Origin: Chitinophagaceae bacterium
GTDB lineage: Bacteria > Bacteroidota > Bacteroidia > Chitinophagales > Chitinophagaceae
Direction of reading: 5' to 3'
Assembly (NCBI GenBank): GCA_025360525.1
Contig: JANYCA010000103.1
Span: forward strand, 1 to 50,099
Length of the DNA stretch: 50,099 nucleotides
The position numbers and the translations under genes were made by a program. Position 1 is the first letter of the stretch, and each line of letters starts with the position of its first letter. The notes beneath the pieces were generated by a model. The model was given only the letters and a program-made list of their open reading frames with translations, had not been told where the DNA came from and made no database searches. This document shows, one piece after another, positions 41,496-50,099 of the stretch.

Positions 41496-42584
41496 TTATG
41501 CCTCATTCCCAAGCCATAATGCCCCGCCGATACTGGCTTTAGCTGCGCCTGTTACAGATGGTAAAACATTCGCCTCCTCTCTCCACCTCAAAATGCCCAG
41601 CAAAGCCATTATTAATGCTTCTTTATATGCCACCAGTTTTTCATCTGGTACAATAACCCTAACGCCGATAGTTGCGAGCAGGTATGATAATCGTGAAATT
41701 AAAAAAGTATTGAAAGCTCCGCCGCCTGTTACGAGCATTTTTTTATCGCCGGATAATAAGTGTACGCCGACAACATTTTTTATTTGAAGACAAATGTGTT
41801 CTGTATAAGTTCTTAAAGCATCTGCTGTGGAGAGTTTGGCATTTTTTATAAGCGGATGTACAATATCAGTTCCAAAAGTATTAGCCAACGATTTTGGAAA
41901 TGGCTGCTGGTAATAATCCAGCTCATTCAAGGTTGCTAATAATAGGTTATTAATATTGCCATCGGCAGCCATATTTCCACCTGTATCATATTTTTTACCG
42001 GCTTCTTCTGCCAGCATATTCAACACTCTGTTGGCAGCACAAATGTCAAATCCAATAAATTGACCTTTACTATTGACGGATATATTGGCAATGCCCCCTA
42101 AGTTTAAAAAGTAATTGTAACCGGGAAATAATAATTGTTCTCCCTTAGGAACGATTGGTGCGCCCTGCCCACCAAAAGCCACATCCATTGCCCTTAAGTC
42201 ACTTACAACCGGCAGTTGTGTTTCGGCTGCAATGGCGGCACCATCGCCCAATTGGGCTGTCATTTTGTAGGCCGGCAAATGAAATGTTGTATGACCATGT
42301 GAAGCAATAAGATGAATTTTATGTTGCAATTCGTAAAGCTCAATAAAGTTATTTATTTGCTGACCAATGTAATGGCCAAACGAAACGTGGAGCACCTGGT
42401 ATTCAAGTGCCGAAAGGGTTGTTGCAGTTTGTAGTTTTTGTGCCAGCTGGTTTTCGTATGCAACACAATCGGCAGCCACTATTTCAAACTCCCATTTGCC
42501 ACCGGTTTCTGTAAAGGTTGCAAATGCAATATCCAATCCATCAAGCGAACTTCCGCTCATTATTCCTATAGCCCTATAAATCAT
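41496..42584 (-). CDS. anmK: Anhydro-N-acetylmuramic acid kinase
   Basis: AnmK opens and phosphorylates 1,6-anhydro-MurNAc recovered from the cell wall, yielding MurNAc-6-phosphate. The 362-residue protein has the ATP-binding start AIGIMSGSSLDGLDIAFATF, the SHGHTTFH segment, VSDLRAMDVAFGGQGAPIVP with the catalytic aspartate, FLNLGGIANIS, GFDICAANRVLN and the late VTGGGAFNTFL. All are signature parts of the ASKHA-fold family and the length is normal. The gene is divergent from upp (87 bp). The cell-wall recycling partner murQ is not in the window. Confidence 0.93.
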   Translation of the reverse strand: MIYRAIGIMSGSSLDGLDIAFATFTETGGKWEFEIVAADCVAYENQLAQKLQTATTLSALEYQVLHVSFGHYIGQQINNFIELYELQHKIHLIASHGHTTFHLPAYKMTAQLGDGAAIAAETQLPVVSDLRAMDVAFGGQGAPIVPKGEQLLFPGYNYFLNLGGIANISVNSKGQFIGFDICAANRVLNMLAEEAGKKYDTGGNMAADGNINNLLLATLNELDYYQQPFPKSLANTFGTDIVHPLIKNAKLSTADALRTYTEHICLQIKNVVGVHLLSGDKKMLVTGGGAFNTFLISRLSYLLATIGVRVIVPDEKLVAYKEALIMALLGILRWREEANVLPSVTGAAKASIGGALWLGNEA

Positions 42585-42671
42585 TTATTTTGATATTTTA
42601 ATTCCTAATTTTACAATGGTTTTATGTTATGCAATTTCAATTACTAATTTCACAAATTCAAAATAATATTC

Positions 42672-43322
42672 ATGGTAATTAACCTTGGCGAGCAGCATTC
42701 ACTTGTAAGTAACTGGGTAAGTGAGTTAAGAAATATAGAAGTGCAGACCGATAGCATGCGTTTTCGCAGGAACCTGGAACGGATTGGAGAAGTAATGGCT
42801 TATGAAATTAGCAAGGAGTTAAGTTGGGAAGAAAAGGAAATTACCACACCAATGGGTATTGCTAATTGTAAAGTGTTGAAACAGCAACCGGTTTTAGCGA
42901 CTATTTTAAGAGCAGGCCTCGGCATGCATACGGGACTATTAAACTATTTTGATAAAGGAGAAAATGCGTTTATCAGTGCATATCGAAAGCATTCGCCGGA
43001 TGGTACTTTCGAGATTAGCCTGGAATATATGAGCTGTCCCGAAATTGATGGCAAGGTTGTTATTATCAGTGACCCAATGATAGCAACCGGCGCATCTCTT
43101 GTAAAAGCTATACAATTTTTAAAAGGTGAAGGGGATATTAAGGAAATGCATATTGTTTGTGCTATTGGCTGTACCGTTGGTTTAGACTATGTGTTGAGAG
43201 AACAACCAAAAGCTACCATTTGGTGCGGCGATATTGATGATGAGTTAACCGCAAAAGGATACATTGTGCCCGGCCTTGGAGATGCCGGTGATTTGGCATT
43301 TGGACAAAAAATGCAATCCTAG
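42672..43322 (+). CDS. upp: Uracil phosphoribosyltransferase
   Basis: Upp converts uracil and PRPP to UMP in pyrimidine salvage. The 216-residue protein has the N-terminal region MRFRRNLERIGEVMAYEI, the conserved ILRAGLGMHTGLLNYF, the PRPP-binding loop VIISDPMIATGASLVKAI and the uracil-binding C-terminus YIVPGLGDAGDLAFG. The DPMIATGAS version agrees with the family consensus DPMLATGGS. Length is slightly above the E. coli enzyme but ordinary for this phylum. It stands alone after the divergent anmK. Confidence 0.94.
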   Translation: MVINLGEQHSLVSNWVSELRNIEVQTDSMRFRRNLERIGEVMAYEISKELSWEEKEITTPMGIANCKVLKQQPVLATILRAGLGMHTGLLNYFDKGENAFISAYRKHSPDGTFEISLEYMSCPEIDGKVVIISDPMIATGASLVKAIQFLKGEGDIKEMHIVCAIGCTVGLDYVLREQPKATIWCGDIDDELTAKGYIVPGLGDAGDLAFGQKMQS

Positions 43323-43591
43323 GTTATTTTGAAAAACGAATTATTAATTGCGCCATAATTTAACCGGAATATCTTTAGCTAATTTGCTTTTTTAAAATTA
43401 GGCCCTGTTTTAATAAAAGAGTTGCTCCGGCCACCCCACGCCGGGAATCTGGTATCCTCATTAATTACCTCATCATTAATGGAAAACTGTATATTTTAAT
43501 ATTTATATAAATGGGATCATTTAATTTTTAAAGGCCCTAGTGCAGCAATTTGCTTTAAATCATTATCTTTAAATTTCTGAACCTAATTAAA

Positions 43592-44593
43592 ATGAGAAAA
43601 TTTATACTTATAGCCGTATCGCTTGCTTGTTTTGCCGACCTGCAAGCGCAAGACCCACATTTTTCACAGTTTTTTTCATCGCCACTTACACTTAATCCTG
43701 CTTTTACAGGTAAGTTTGATGGTACCTGGAGGTTGGCGGCCAATCATCGGGATCAATGGCCGTCTATACCAAAAGCTTATGTTACCACTAGCGGTTCCGT
43801 TGACTTTGGTATTTTGAAAGGTAAAATACCGAAAGGAGATGTATTTGGAATTGGCTTTTCTGGTTTAAGTGATCAAAGTGCTGATGCAGCTTTAAAACTT
43901 AATTACGGTTCGGTATCTTTAAGTTACCACAAGGCATTGGATGAAGAAGGGTATAACACAATTGGAGCAGGGTTTCAGGCAACATTTAGTAGTGCAATTT
44001 TGGATAGAAATAAATTGACTTTCGAAGATCAATTAACACAGAATGGTTTTACGAATCCAACGGCAGAAACATTTTCTAACGGCACAGGCCAAAATTATAC
44101 AGATTTGAATGCGGGTATTTTATATTCTGGTTCCAGCAATGGGGTTAATAATTATTACATGGGTGTATCTGTTTATCATATAAACAAACCCAATTTAAGT
44201 TTTATCGATAAAACATGGAATCTGGCATCAAGGATTACTATTCATGGAGGAGGAGCATTTCCTATAAATGATATGTTGTCTTTTAATGCATCTGCTATTT
44301 ACCAAATGCAAAATAAAGCCAGCGAAATAGTTGTGGGTGGTGCTTTGTCAGCCTTATTAAATGGCGATGAAACAAATCCTACCAGCGTTTATTTTGGATC
44401 TTGGTTGAGAGTAAGTGATGCCATTATTCCCTATGTTGGTATTGAAATTAATGGGCTTAGAATTGGCGCCAGCTATGATATAAATACATCGGCTCTTAAA
44501 GCAGCAACTGCCAGCAGGGGAGGTTCGGAGTTTTCAGTTATTTATATTAAGCGCCCTGCAGAAGTGAGAGGCATTCCTTGTCCACGGTTTTAA
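43592..44593 (+). CDS. PorP/SprF family type IX secretion membrane protein, 333 aa
   Basis: Proteins of this family sit in the outer membrane; several assist type IX secretion and the anchoring of secreted adhesins in gliding bacteria. A signal peptide of about 20 residues ends in LQAQ, and the mature part begins with DPHFSQFFSSPLTLNPAFTG, the diagnostic opening of PorP/SprF. The rest is a series of amphipathic strands (about 14), with YHINKPNLSF and ending in FSVIYIKRPAEVRG, as expected of a barrel. It stands alone: the usual partner, a large gliding-motility type C-terminal-domain protein, is not adjacent. A clear terminator follows. Confidence 0.92.
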   Translation: MRKFILIAVSLACFADLQAQDPHFSQFFSSPLTLNPAFTGKFDGTWRLAANHRDQWPSIPKAYVTTSGSVDFGILKGKIPKGDVFGIGFSGLSDQSADAALKLNYGSVSLSYHKALDEEGYNTIGAGFQATFSSAILDRNKLTFEDQLTQNGFTNPTAETFSNGTGQNYTDLNAGILYSGSSNGVNNYYMGVSVYHINKPNLSFIDKTWNLASRITIHGGGAFPINDMLSFNASAIYQMQNKASEIVVGGALSALLNGDETNPTSVYFGSWLRVSDAIIPYVGIEINGLRIGASYDINTSALKAATASRGGSEFSVIYIKRPAEVRGIPCPRF

Positions 44594-44617
44594 GCATATT
44601 TAAAATACATTTTTTTC

Positions 44618-44646
44618 AAAAAGGAAACAGTTGTTTCCTTTTTTTT
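44618..44646 (+). terminator. Intrinsic terminator of the PorP/SprF gene
   Basis: An 11-bp perfect stem (AAAAAGGAAAC / GTTTCCTTTTT) with an AGTT loop is followed by more T, 24 bp beyond the stop codon. Confidence 0.9.
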
Positions 44647-44920
44647 ATACAATTTATCCAATTCTTTCAGCTCAGTCGCAATATATTTTTTAGGAGATTT
44701 TTCTTTGAATAACACTCTCCATGTAAAAGTTAACATGTTATAGGCAAACAGATATGCGTTCACCTACCATTTTTAATTAACCAATCATACAGATCTTTAC
44801 TTAATCCACCTGTTTAAATTATTGCTGATTTTTTTTGTCTAAATATTCTTTTTATAAAAATTTTGCCAATAGAAAGAATGCTATTTGTGTTGTACGATAT
44901 TCAGATAAATAGTTTGCAAT

Positions 44921-44944
44921 AAAAAGCCCCGAATAAATCGGGGC
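44921..44944 (-). terminator. Intrinsic terminator of the M1 aminopeptidase gene
   Basis: GCCCCGA / TCGGGGC with a 5-nt loop and five T on the minus strand, 26 bp after the stop. The stem is nearly the same as that of the tRNA-Glu terminator. Confidence 0.85.
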
Positions 44945-44970
44945 CCTATTGATAACCTTTGATGATTTTA

Positions 44971-47415
44971 TTACTTAAAAACGCTAATTATATATTGCGC
45001 AATCTCGGTACCTTTTGCTTTACTCAGCTTATCAAAAGCAGCTTTGAATGCAGGGTCTGTATAGTTCCTATACTGTTCTGGAATTTGATTTCTGAATATC
45101 ATAATGTCATCAACTCCTTTTTTAATTTTAGCATTGTCGTTCAGTTTTTCCAGGTAGCCGCAGAAATCGGTTGTTGAAGCAATTTTTTCCTGGCTTGGCG
45201 GTGTTTCCTGGTAGTTCTTAGCAATTAAATCAAAATCAGCTTCTGTGCCATTGCTGATGATCGCTTTATTGACTATGCTACCTAAATCACCTTTTGCGTC
45301 ATTGCTGAATTTTTTCGCCAGTTCGTATGCCTTGGACGGATCTAGTTTTTCCAGCCCATCCAAAGAGGCACCGGCAACGCTGTAGGATGAATCGTTAACA
45401 AACTTGTTATACAGCGGCAGGTATTTTATATCAGCAGTTTTAGCTAAAAATTTAATAGCCGCAGCCTGTGTCTTCTTATCCTTATCATTATTGGCGATGG
45501 ATTCTATTGCAGCAACTACCTGTACGTCTTTTGCCATTTTTGATTTACCAAGCCTGTCGATTGTTAACCTGCGCAAGCCATCAAATTTATCCTGCAAACC
45601 AAGTGCTAATTCTTTCATTCCTTTTTTTGCAAAAAATTCCAGCGCTTCTCTTCTGTCTAAGTAGTTAGGTGCATATTCCATTTGGTGCACATAATTTTCT
45701 GCAGTTTTATTGTCAGTCTTTTCAGCCAATATAACTTTATCGGCATCTACATTTATCAAATTTGGCCTGGATGTATAGTTAAATGTAAATGTATCAATCT
45801 TGTTCTCTATCCACACTTTTCTCTTGTTTTTTGTACTACCATTATAAACATCAATTGCAACCGGAAGCCTGAATATTTTATCTGTTTTTTGTGTTTGTTC
45901 AATTATAACCAACGCCTTGCCTGCTGCATCATCGTACTTGTAATCAATTTTTAATTTTGGATGACCAGCGCCATAATACCATTGGTTCCAAAACCAGTTC
46001 ATATCCTGTCCCGTTACTTCTTCAAATGCAAGTCTAAGTTGTCCGGCCTCGCCAGCTTTAAATTTGTTGACAGTTAAATAATTATTTAACGATTTAAAAA
46101 AGGCATCATCTCCCACATAATTTCTGAGCATGTTCAATATCCGCCCACCTTTATTATAGCTAACTGCATCAAACATATTTTCCTTGTCAGCATATTGAAA
46201 ACGAACCAGCTCTTTTTGGTCGTTTCCGGGCTGCATCAGGTAGCCCTGCATATCCTGGTAGTGGTGTTCATCTGCAGCATCTTTTCCTTTTTTATATTCC
46301 ATCCACAGATATTCGCTATAATTGGCAAAGCTTTCATTTACGGTGAGGTTACTCCAGCTTTCTGCAGTTACCAAATCTCCAAACCATTGATGAAAAAGTT
46401 CATGAGCTATTGTTTCTTCCCATCCATTTCCGTCAACCAATTGTCTTGCATTTTGATAAGCACTTTCCTGGTGTAAGGTTGCAGTAGTATTTTCCATTGC
46501 TCCACTTACATAATCTCTTCCAACTATTTGTGAATATTTCGCCCAGGGAAATTCAACTCCCAGCTTATTGGAGAAAAATTTCATCATTTCCGGAGTATTG
46601 CCAAAAATCTTTCTTGCGTAAGGCTCATACTTGCGCTCAACATAGTAGTTAACTTCTTTTTCTTTGTATTTATCTTTTACAATGGCAAAATCCCCCACGC
46701 CCATAAAAAACAGGTATGGAGCATGAGGTAGATCCATTTTCCAATAATCAGTTCTGGTGCCATCCGCATTTTTAACCTGGCTTTTTAAAACGCCATTACT
46801 TAACGTTACATACTTTGCAGGCACAGTCATGTATATTTCTTCTGTTGATTTTTGATTGCTTTTATCTATTGTCGGCATCCATACACTGTTAGCTTCTGTT
46901 TCCCCTTGTGTCCATATTTGTGTAGGCTTATCTTTTTCCGCTCCTGTAGGATTAATAAAATACAATCCTTTGGCATCCGTAATAGCTTCGCTTCCTTTTA
47001 CAACAAGGTCGTTTGGTTTTGAAGTATATTCAATGTAAAGGGTATATTTGTCGCCCCCTTTATATGTTTTGTCTAATGTTATAAAAAGTTGCAGGCTGTC
47101 GTAGGTGTATTTCAACTTTGATTTTGTAGAACCTTTCATGACAGATATTTCTTTTATATCCATTCCTTTTGCATCGAGGGTTAATGAATCTGTTGCATAA
47201 AAGTGCGGTTTCAATGTAATCCATGCTTTACCATACATCCATGCTTTTTCAAAATCAAATTTCACTTCAAGTTTAGTGTGCACCAATTCATTGGTTTTGG
47301 GGTAGCTTCCCCTGTAAATCTTTTTCCAGGTTGTGTCTTCAGGGCCTTCAATTGGCTGAGCAATACCCTTGGTAAATGCTGCCAGTACTACAATACATAA
47401 GAATATTTTTTTCAT
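44971..47415 (-). CDS. M1 family aminopeptidase, secreted, 814 aa
   Basis: A signal peptide (about 1-19, KKIFLCIVVLAAFTKGIAQ) directs the zinc peptidase out of the cytoplasm. The N-terminal beta-sandwich domain is followed by the catalytic domain with the substrate-anchoring SGAMENTTATL (GAMEN at 305-309) and the zinc site HELFH at 338-342 with the third ligand Glu361 in NESFANYSEYL. A tyrosine for transition-state support is in SYNKGG. The last 200 residues form helical repeats resembling HEAT motifs. The size is typical for Bacteroidota members. It probably degrades peptides in the periplasm. A near-consensus promoter and a terminator frame it as a single gene. Confidence 0.93.
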   Translation of the reverse strand: MKKIFLCIVVLAAFTKGIAQPIEGPEDTTWKKIYRGSYPKTNELVHTKLEVKFDFEKAWMYGKAWITLKPHFYATDSLTLDAKGMDIKEISVMKGSTKSKLKYTYDSLQLFITLDKTYKGGDKYTLYIEYTSKPNDLVVKGSEAITDAKGLYFINPTGAEKDKPTQIWTQGETEANSVWMPTIDKSNQKSTEEIYMTVPAKYVTLSNGVLKSQVKNADGTRTDYWKMDLPHAPYLFFMGVGDFAIVKDKYKEKEVNYYVERKYEPYARKIFGNTPEMMKFFSNKLGVEFPWAKYSQIVGRDYVSGAMENTTATLHQESAYQNARQLVDGNGWEETIAHELFHQWFGDLVTAESWSNLTVNESFANYSEYLWMEYKKGKDAADEHHYQDMQGYLMQPGNDQKELVRFQYADKENMFDAVSYNKGGRILNMLRNYVGDDAFFKSLNNYLTVNKFKAGEAGQLRLAFEEVTGQDMNWFWNQWYYGAGHPKLKIDYKYDDAAGKALVIIEQTQKTDKIFRLPVAIDVYNGSTKNKRKVWIENKIDTFTFNYTSRPNLINVDADKVILAEKTDNKTAENYVHQMEYAPNYLDRREALEFFAKKGMKELALGLQDKFDGLRRLTIDRLGKSKMAKDVQVVAAIESIANNDKDKKTQAAAIKFLAKTADIKYLPLYNKFVNDSSYSVAGASLDGLEKLDPSKAYELAKKFSNDAKGDLGSIVNKAIISNGTEADFDLIAKNYQETPPSQEKIASTTDFCGYLEKLNDNAKIKKGVDDIMIFRNQIPEQYRNYTDPAFKAAFDKLSKAKGTEIAQYIISVFK

Positions 47416-47433
47416 ATTTTCATTTTAGAGTTG

Positions 47434-47463
47434 CAAAAGTATAACTCCAAATATGAATCCAAA
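47434..47463 (-). promoter_or_regulatory. M1 aminopeptidase promoter: TTTG - 18 nt - TACTTTTG
   Basis: On the minus strand TTTG (47463-47460) and TACTTTTG (47441-47434) match both boxes with an 18-nt spacer. The ATG follows 18 bp downstream of the -7 box. Confidence 0.8.
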
Positions 47464-47503
47464 TCATTTTTTAGATAAATGGCAAATCGATTTATAATAT
47501 AAG

Positions 47504-47511
47504 TAGTTTTG
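47504..47511 (+). promoter_or_regulatory. -7 element (TAGTTTTG) of the DUF4476 gene
   Basis: An exact TAnnTTTG octamer on the plus strand, 19 bp before the ATG at 47531, without a clear TTTG box upstream. With the opposite promoter at 47434 it makes a compact divergent control region. Confidence 0.5.
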
Positions 47512-47530
47512 TAATCAAAGCAAATCAGGC

Positions 47531-49000
47531 ATGAAGAAATACTTATTCTCTCTCTCGATATCAATTTTATTTTTTTCATTTAGCTCAAAAGCACAAATAG
47601 ATCATTTTATTTATTTACAAACGGAAAACAAGCAACCATTCTATGTTAAGCTTAATAAAAAAATAATTAGTTCTTCTGCCTCTGGCTACATAATAATTCC
47701 CAAACTTCAATCCGGCAGCTACGATTTAATAATTGGCTTTCCAAAAAATGAATGGGCAGAGCAACATTTTACTGGTTCTGTAAAAAATGATGATGTTGGA
47801 TATCTTGTAAAAAATTTTGGAGAAAGAGGCTGGGGATTGTTTAATCTTCAATCGTTGCAGGTAGTAATGTCCGACGAAAAAATTGCAGACGCAACTTTGG
47901 CAAAAGTTGATAAAACAGATGAGTTTTCAAATCTTCTTTCAAATGTGGTAAATGACCCGTCAATCTTAAAAAAAGAAGTAGAAAAAAATGGAGAAATAAA
48001 AATAGATACATCTTCATCAGCATCACAGTCTACGAATGAACGTGCAATGGAGCAGGCAGCAATTCAAAAAACTGCTTCTGTTACAAATATTGATGCACCA
48101 GACAAAGCAATAAATCAGCAAAACATGTTAGACGGAAAAATCAAAAAGATTCGTGAAGAAAGTAATGAAGCAGGTGTAAGTATTATTTATGTTGATAAAG
48201 GAAATAAACAAGCCGATACTGTAAATATTTATATCCCTAAAGATAGTATAAGCTTTGCGGCAGATGTATCAAAGGAACTACAACAAAAAGATGACAAATT
48301 ACATCTTGCTGATAGTGTTAAAAATGATCAATCGCTTGCAGTGATTGCAGAAACACCGTACACAAAAAAAAAGCCTTTAGAAGAAGAAAAGTTACAGCGT
48401 ATTGGTACTGTTGCTGATTCAATATATGATGCCCATAATGCGCCCACAGAAAGTGAACATATAGATAGTAGTGCAATAATTAAGCAAAGCAAAGAAAGAT
48501 TAGCCCCGGCAACTCCCTCGCAGGCAATTGACCAAAATGATAAAAAATTTTTACCTATTGAATTTTCTCCGGTAGATGGTAACCAAAACGCCAAAGCTGA
48601 TATATTAGTTGATAGCAAAAAATTAAATACAGATATATCTAAAAAGGATATTGCAGCAGACTCATTTACTAATAACCAGAAGTCATCAGTTCTTATGGTT
48701 AATTCTGATTGTATTTCCAATGCATCGAATGATGATTTTTTGAAATTAAGGAAGAAAATGGCGTCCGCCAAAACAGACGACAGTATGCTTGAAATTGCAA
48801 AAAAAGGCTTTAAGGCCAAATGTTTTTCATCAGAACAAGTAAAAAACTTAGGAGCATTATTTCTAAAGGAGTCAGATAAGTATGCCTTCTATGATATGGC
48901 CTACCAGTTTGTTTGGGATACACACAACTTTTCCTCCTTAGAAGACCAATTATCAGATCCTTATTATAAAAGCAGATTCAAAGCAATGATTCGTCATTAA
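47531..49000 (+). CDS. Secreted DUF4476 protein, 489 aa
   Basis: A signal peptide (about 1-21, ending SSKAQ) is followed by a conserved N-terminal beta domain (about 24-115: HFIYLQTENKQPFYVKLNKK, SGSYDLIIGFP, VKNFGERGWGLFNLQSLQ). Then comes a long middle part (about 130-385) rich in Asp, Ser, Lys, Gln and Ala without hydrophobic periodicity, which is probably disordered. The final 95 residues match DUF4476 (FLKLRKKMASAKTDDSMLEIAKKGF, YDMAYQFVWDTHNF). No catalytic motif is visible. The role is unknown; these proteins are common in the envelope of Bacteroidota. truA starts 37 bp downstream and may share the transcript. Confidence 0.82.
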   Translation: MKKYLFSLSISILFFSFSSKAQIDHFIYLQTENKQPFYVKLNKKIISSSASGYIIIPKLQSGSYDLIIGFPKNEWAEQHFTGSVKNDDVGYLVKNFGERGWGLFNLQSLQVVMSDEKIADATLAKVDKTDEFSNLLSNVVNDPSILKKEVEKNGEIKIDTSSSASQSTNERAMEQAAIQKTASVTNIDAPDKAINQQNMLDGKIKKIREESNEAGVSIIYVDKGNKQADTVNIYIPKDSISFAADVSKELQQKDDKLHLADSVKNDQSLAVIAETPYTKKKPLEEEKLQRIGTVADSIYDAHNAPTESEHIDSSAIIKQSKERLAPATPSQAIDQNDKKFLPIEFSPVDGNQNAKADILVDSKKLNTDISKKDIAADSFTNNQKSSVLMVNSDCISNASNDDFLKLRKKMASAKTDDSMLEIAKKGFKAKCFSSEQVKNLGALFLKESDKYAFYDMAYQFVWDTHNFSSLEDQLSDPYYKSRFKAMIRH

Positions 49001-49037
49001 TTTTTCTTTTAGAATAATATCATTGTAAAAGAAACTT

Positions 49038-49775
49038 ATGTCACGATATTTTATCGAACTGGGATATGACGGTGCCAACTATGCCGGTTTTCAAATACAG
49101 AAGAATGCCAATTCTATCCAGCAAGAAGTTGAACAAACCCTGAAAACAGTTCTTAGAGCGCCAATTCAACTAACATGTTCCTCGAGAACAGATGCAGGTG
49201 TTCATGCAATTTGTAATTATTTTCATTTTGATTGCGATTTATTAAGCGATATAATAGTTGGGACAAAATTATTGAGAAGTCTTAATGCTCTTTTACCTGG
49301 TGATATTGTAATAAAAAGAATATACGAAGTTCCTTTAGATCAACACAGTCGTTTTAGTGCAAAATCCAGAGAATATCACTATTTTATCTACCAATCAAAA
49401 AATCCCTTTTTAATTGACCGGGCCTGCTTTTATCCCTATAAACTCGATTTGCAAAAACTTAATGAGGCAGCTGGAGTCCTGATGGAATACCATGATTTTA
49501 GTAGTTTTTCAAAAAAACACACGCAGGTAAAATCGTTCGAATGCCAAATTTTTAAAAGTAACTGGCTATTAGATAAGGAAACCTTCATTTACACTGTAAA
49601 AGCCAATCGGTTCCTGAGGGGAATGGTTAAGGGATTAGTTGGCACCATGTTAAAAGTTGGAACTGGTAAAATTTCATTGCAGAATTTTCGTGAAATCATA
49701 GAGTCAAAAGATTCTTCTAAGGCCAATTTTGCTGTTCCCTCTAAAGGGCTTTTTCTAATAACGGTTGAATATTGA
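49038..49775 (+). CDS. truA: tRNA pseudouridine synthase A
   Basis: TruA isomerises uridines 38-40 in the anticodon arm of many tRNAs. The 245-residue protein has the start YFIELGYDGANYAGFQIQ, the catalytic Asp52 in SSRTDAGVHA, the substrate loop SRFSAKSREYHYFIY and the C-terminal FLRGMVKGLVGTMLKVGTGK. All are conserved and in the expected order. It is the last complete gene of the window and follows the DUF4476 gene closely. Confidence 0.95.
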   Translation: MSRYFIELGYDGANYAGFQIQKNANSIQQEVEQTLKTVLRAPIQLTCSSRTDAGVHAICNYFHFDCDLLSDIIVGTKLLRSLNALLPGDIVIKRIYEVPLDQHSRFSAKSREYHYFIYQSKNPFLIDRACFYPYKLDLQKLNEAAGVLMEYHDFSSFSKKHTQVKSFECQIFKSNWLLDKETFIYTVKANRFLRGMVKGLVGTMLKVGTGKISLQNFREIIESKDSSKANFAVPSKGLFLITVEY

Positions 49776-49979
49776 AATTAAAAACTGGTAGTGCCCAAAG
49801 GAAGCTGCAACACACTTAGGCCTATTATCGAGCACACTTTGTATGTTTTGTATATTATTCTCTCATTTCTTTTCTATCAAATGGAAATTGAATACTAATA
49901 AAACGTCCATCCGTATTGAGTTTTATTCTGTACCTCCCAACTATTTTGCTTCAATCATTCATTATTTGTTCAAATAAAG
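49776..49979. other. Gene-free stretch after truA
   Basis: AT-rich DNA without a supported gene, repeat or terminator. It belongs to a 300-bp gap that ends at the promoter and possible gene start on the right edge. Confidence 0.5.
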
Positions 49980-50010
49980 TTTGCAGTTAAGTTGAGTGCG
50001 TTTATCTTTG
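49980..50010 (+). promoter_or_regulatory. Near-consensus promoter at the right edge: TTTG - 19 nt - TATCTTTG
   Basis: TTTG at 49980-49983 and TATCTTTG at 50003-50010 fit both Bacteroidota boxes with the preferred 19-nt spacer. About 60 nt of purine-rich leader follow before the possible start codon at 50075. Confidence 0.8.
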
Positions 50011-50074
50011 CGCTCCCGAAATAAAAAAGGGGGAAGAAAGTTCTTAAGGTATCGGGATAAAGTTGAGAGAAAGA

Positions 50075-50099
50075 ATGGTTTTACAGGAAGTTAAAATGA
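50075..50099 (+). CDS. Possible start of a gene cut by the window edge
   Basis: An ATG at 50075 opens a frame reading MVLQEVKM to the end. It lies about 60 nt after a good promoter, and a purine-rich stretch (GAGAGAAAGA) precedes it. Eight codons are too few to identify a product, and a later start outside the window is equally possible. Confidence 0.3.

Larger units (their letters stand above)
44594..44970. other. 377-bp gap between convergent genes
   Basis: It contains one terminator for each neighbour, at 44618-44646 (plus strand) and 44921-44944 (minus strand). The 270 bp between them are AT-rich without a supported gene or repeat. Confidence 0.6.

Noticed and set aside
47841..48819. Minus-strand open frames within the DUF4476 gene
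   Set aside because: They are hydrophobic shadows caused by Lys/Glu/Asp-rich coding sequence on the other strand.

Overview
The window looks like chromosomal DNA from a member of the Bacteroidota, probably close to Chitinophagaceae (the family is an inference). Supporting signs: many promoters fit the Bacteroidota form TTTG - about 19 nt - TAnnTTTG; the sigma-70 gene encodes the short form of about 290 residues typical of this phylum; there is a PorP/SprF protein of type IX secretion, a long Oar-like TonB-dependent receptor with a carboxypeptidase-regulatory-like N-terminus, a DUF4476 protein, and menaquinone genes of the futalosine route. The DNA is AT-rich. No prophage, plasmid, CRISPR or large island is visible; most of the window is housekeeping.

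Layout. 1-5.4 kb: a small acidic protein, a LolD-like ATPase, a cobalamin adenosyltransferase, a MacB-like ATPase, gatC, trpS and a deoxynucleoside kinase. 5.4-10.6 kb: a signalling block with a LuxR-type response regulator, a short histidine kinase and a seven-helix membrane protein on the minus strand, then two further LuxR-type regulators on the plus strand. They are separated by a 917-bp gene-free stretch with interleaved inverted repeats. 10.7-17.7 kb: class IV PLP enzyme and photolyase; mqnD and mqnB; two tandem 6-pyruvoyl-tetrahydropterin-synthase-like genes with folE; a Uma2-family gene broken by one in-frame stop; fabD. 18-26.6 kb: pbpC, a small HUH/Y1 (IS200-like or RAYT-like) transposase within strong palindromes, a membrane-anchored papain-like protease, a DUF4442 protein and a beta-CASP metallo-hydrolase. 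The gaps here hold three copies of a dispersed intergenic repeat with hairpin modules.

26.6-38 kb: a Tat-exported M24 peptidase, tRNA-Glu, trmD, an S4 RNA-binding protein, a TonB-dependent receptor, an M20 dipeptidase, a small membrane protein, a Tat-exported superoxide dismutase and an LptF/G permease. 37.4-50.1 kb: an unknown protein, a START-like protein, the sigma-70 factor, ffh, a lipoprotein, anmK, upp, PorP/SprF, a secreted M1 aminopeptidase, a DUF4476 protein and truA. The right edge has a near-consensus promoter for a gene that continues outside the window.

The most unusual material is not in the protein families but in the gene-free DNA between 20.4 and 26.6 kb. One repeat family keeps a hairpin fold while its stem sequence changes, and carries short palindromic modules that are present in one copy and cleanly absent from another. 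A Y1 transposase lies between two of the copies, within its own nested palindromes. No complete, clearly new defence or metabolic system was recognised.
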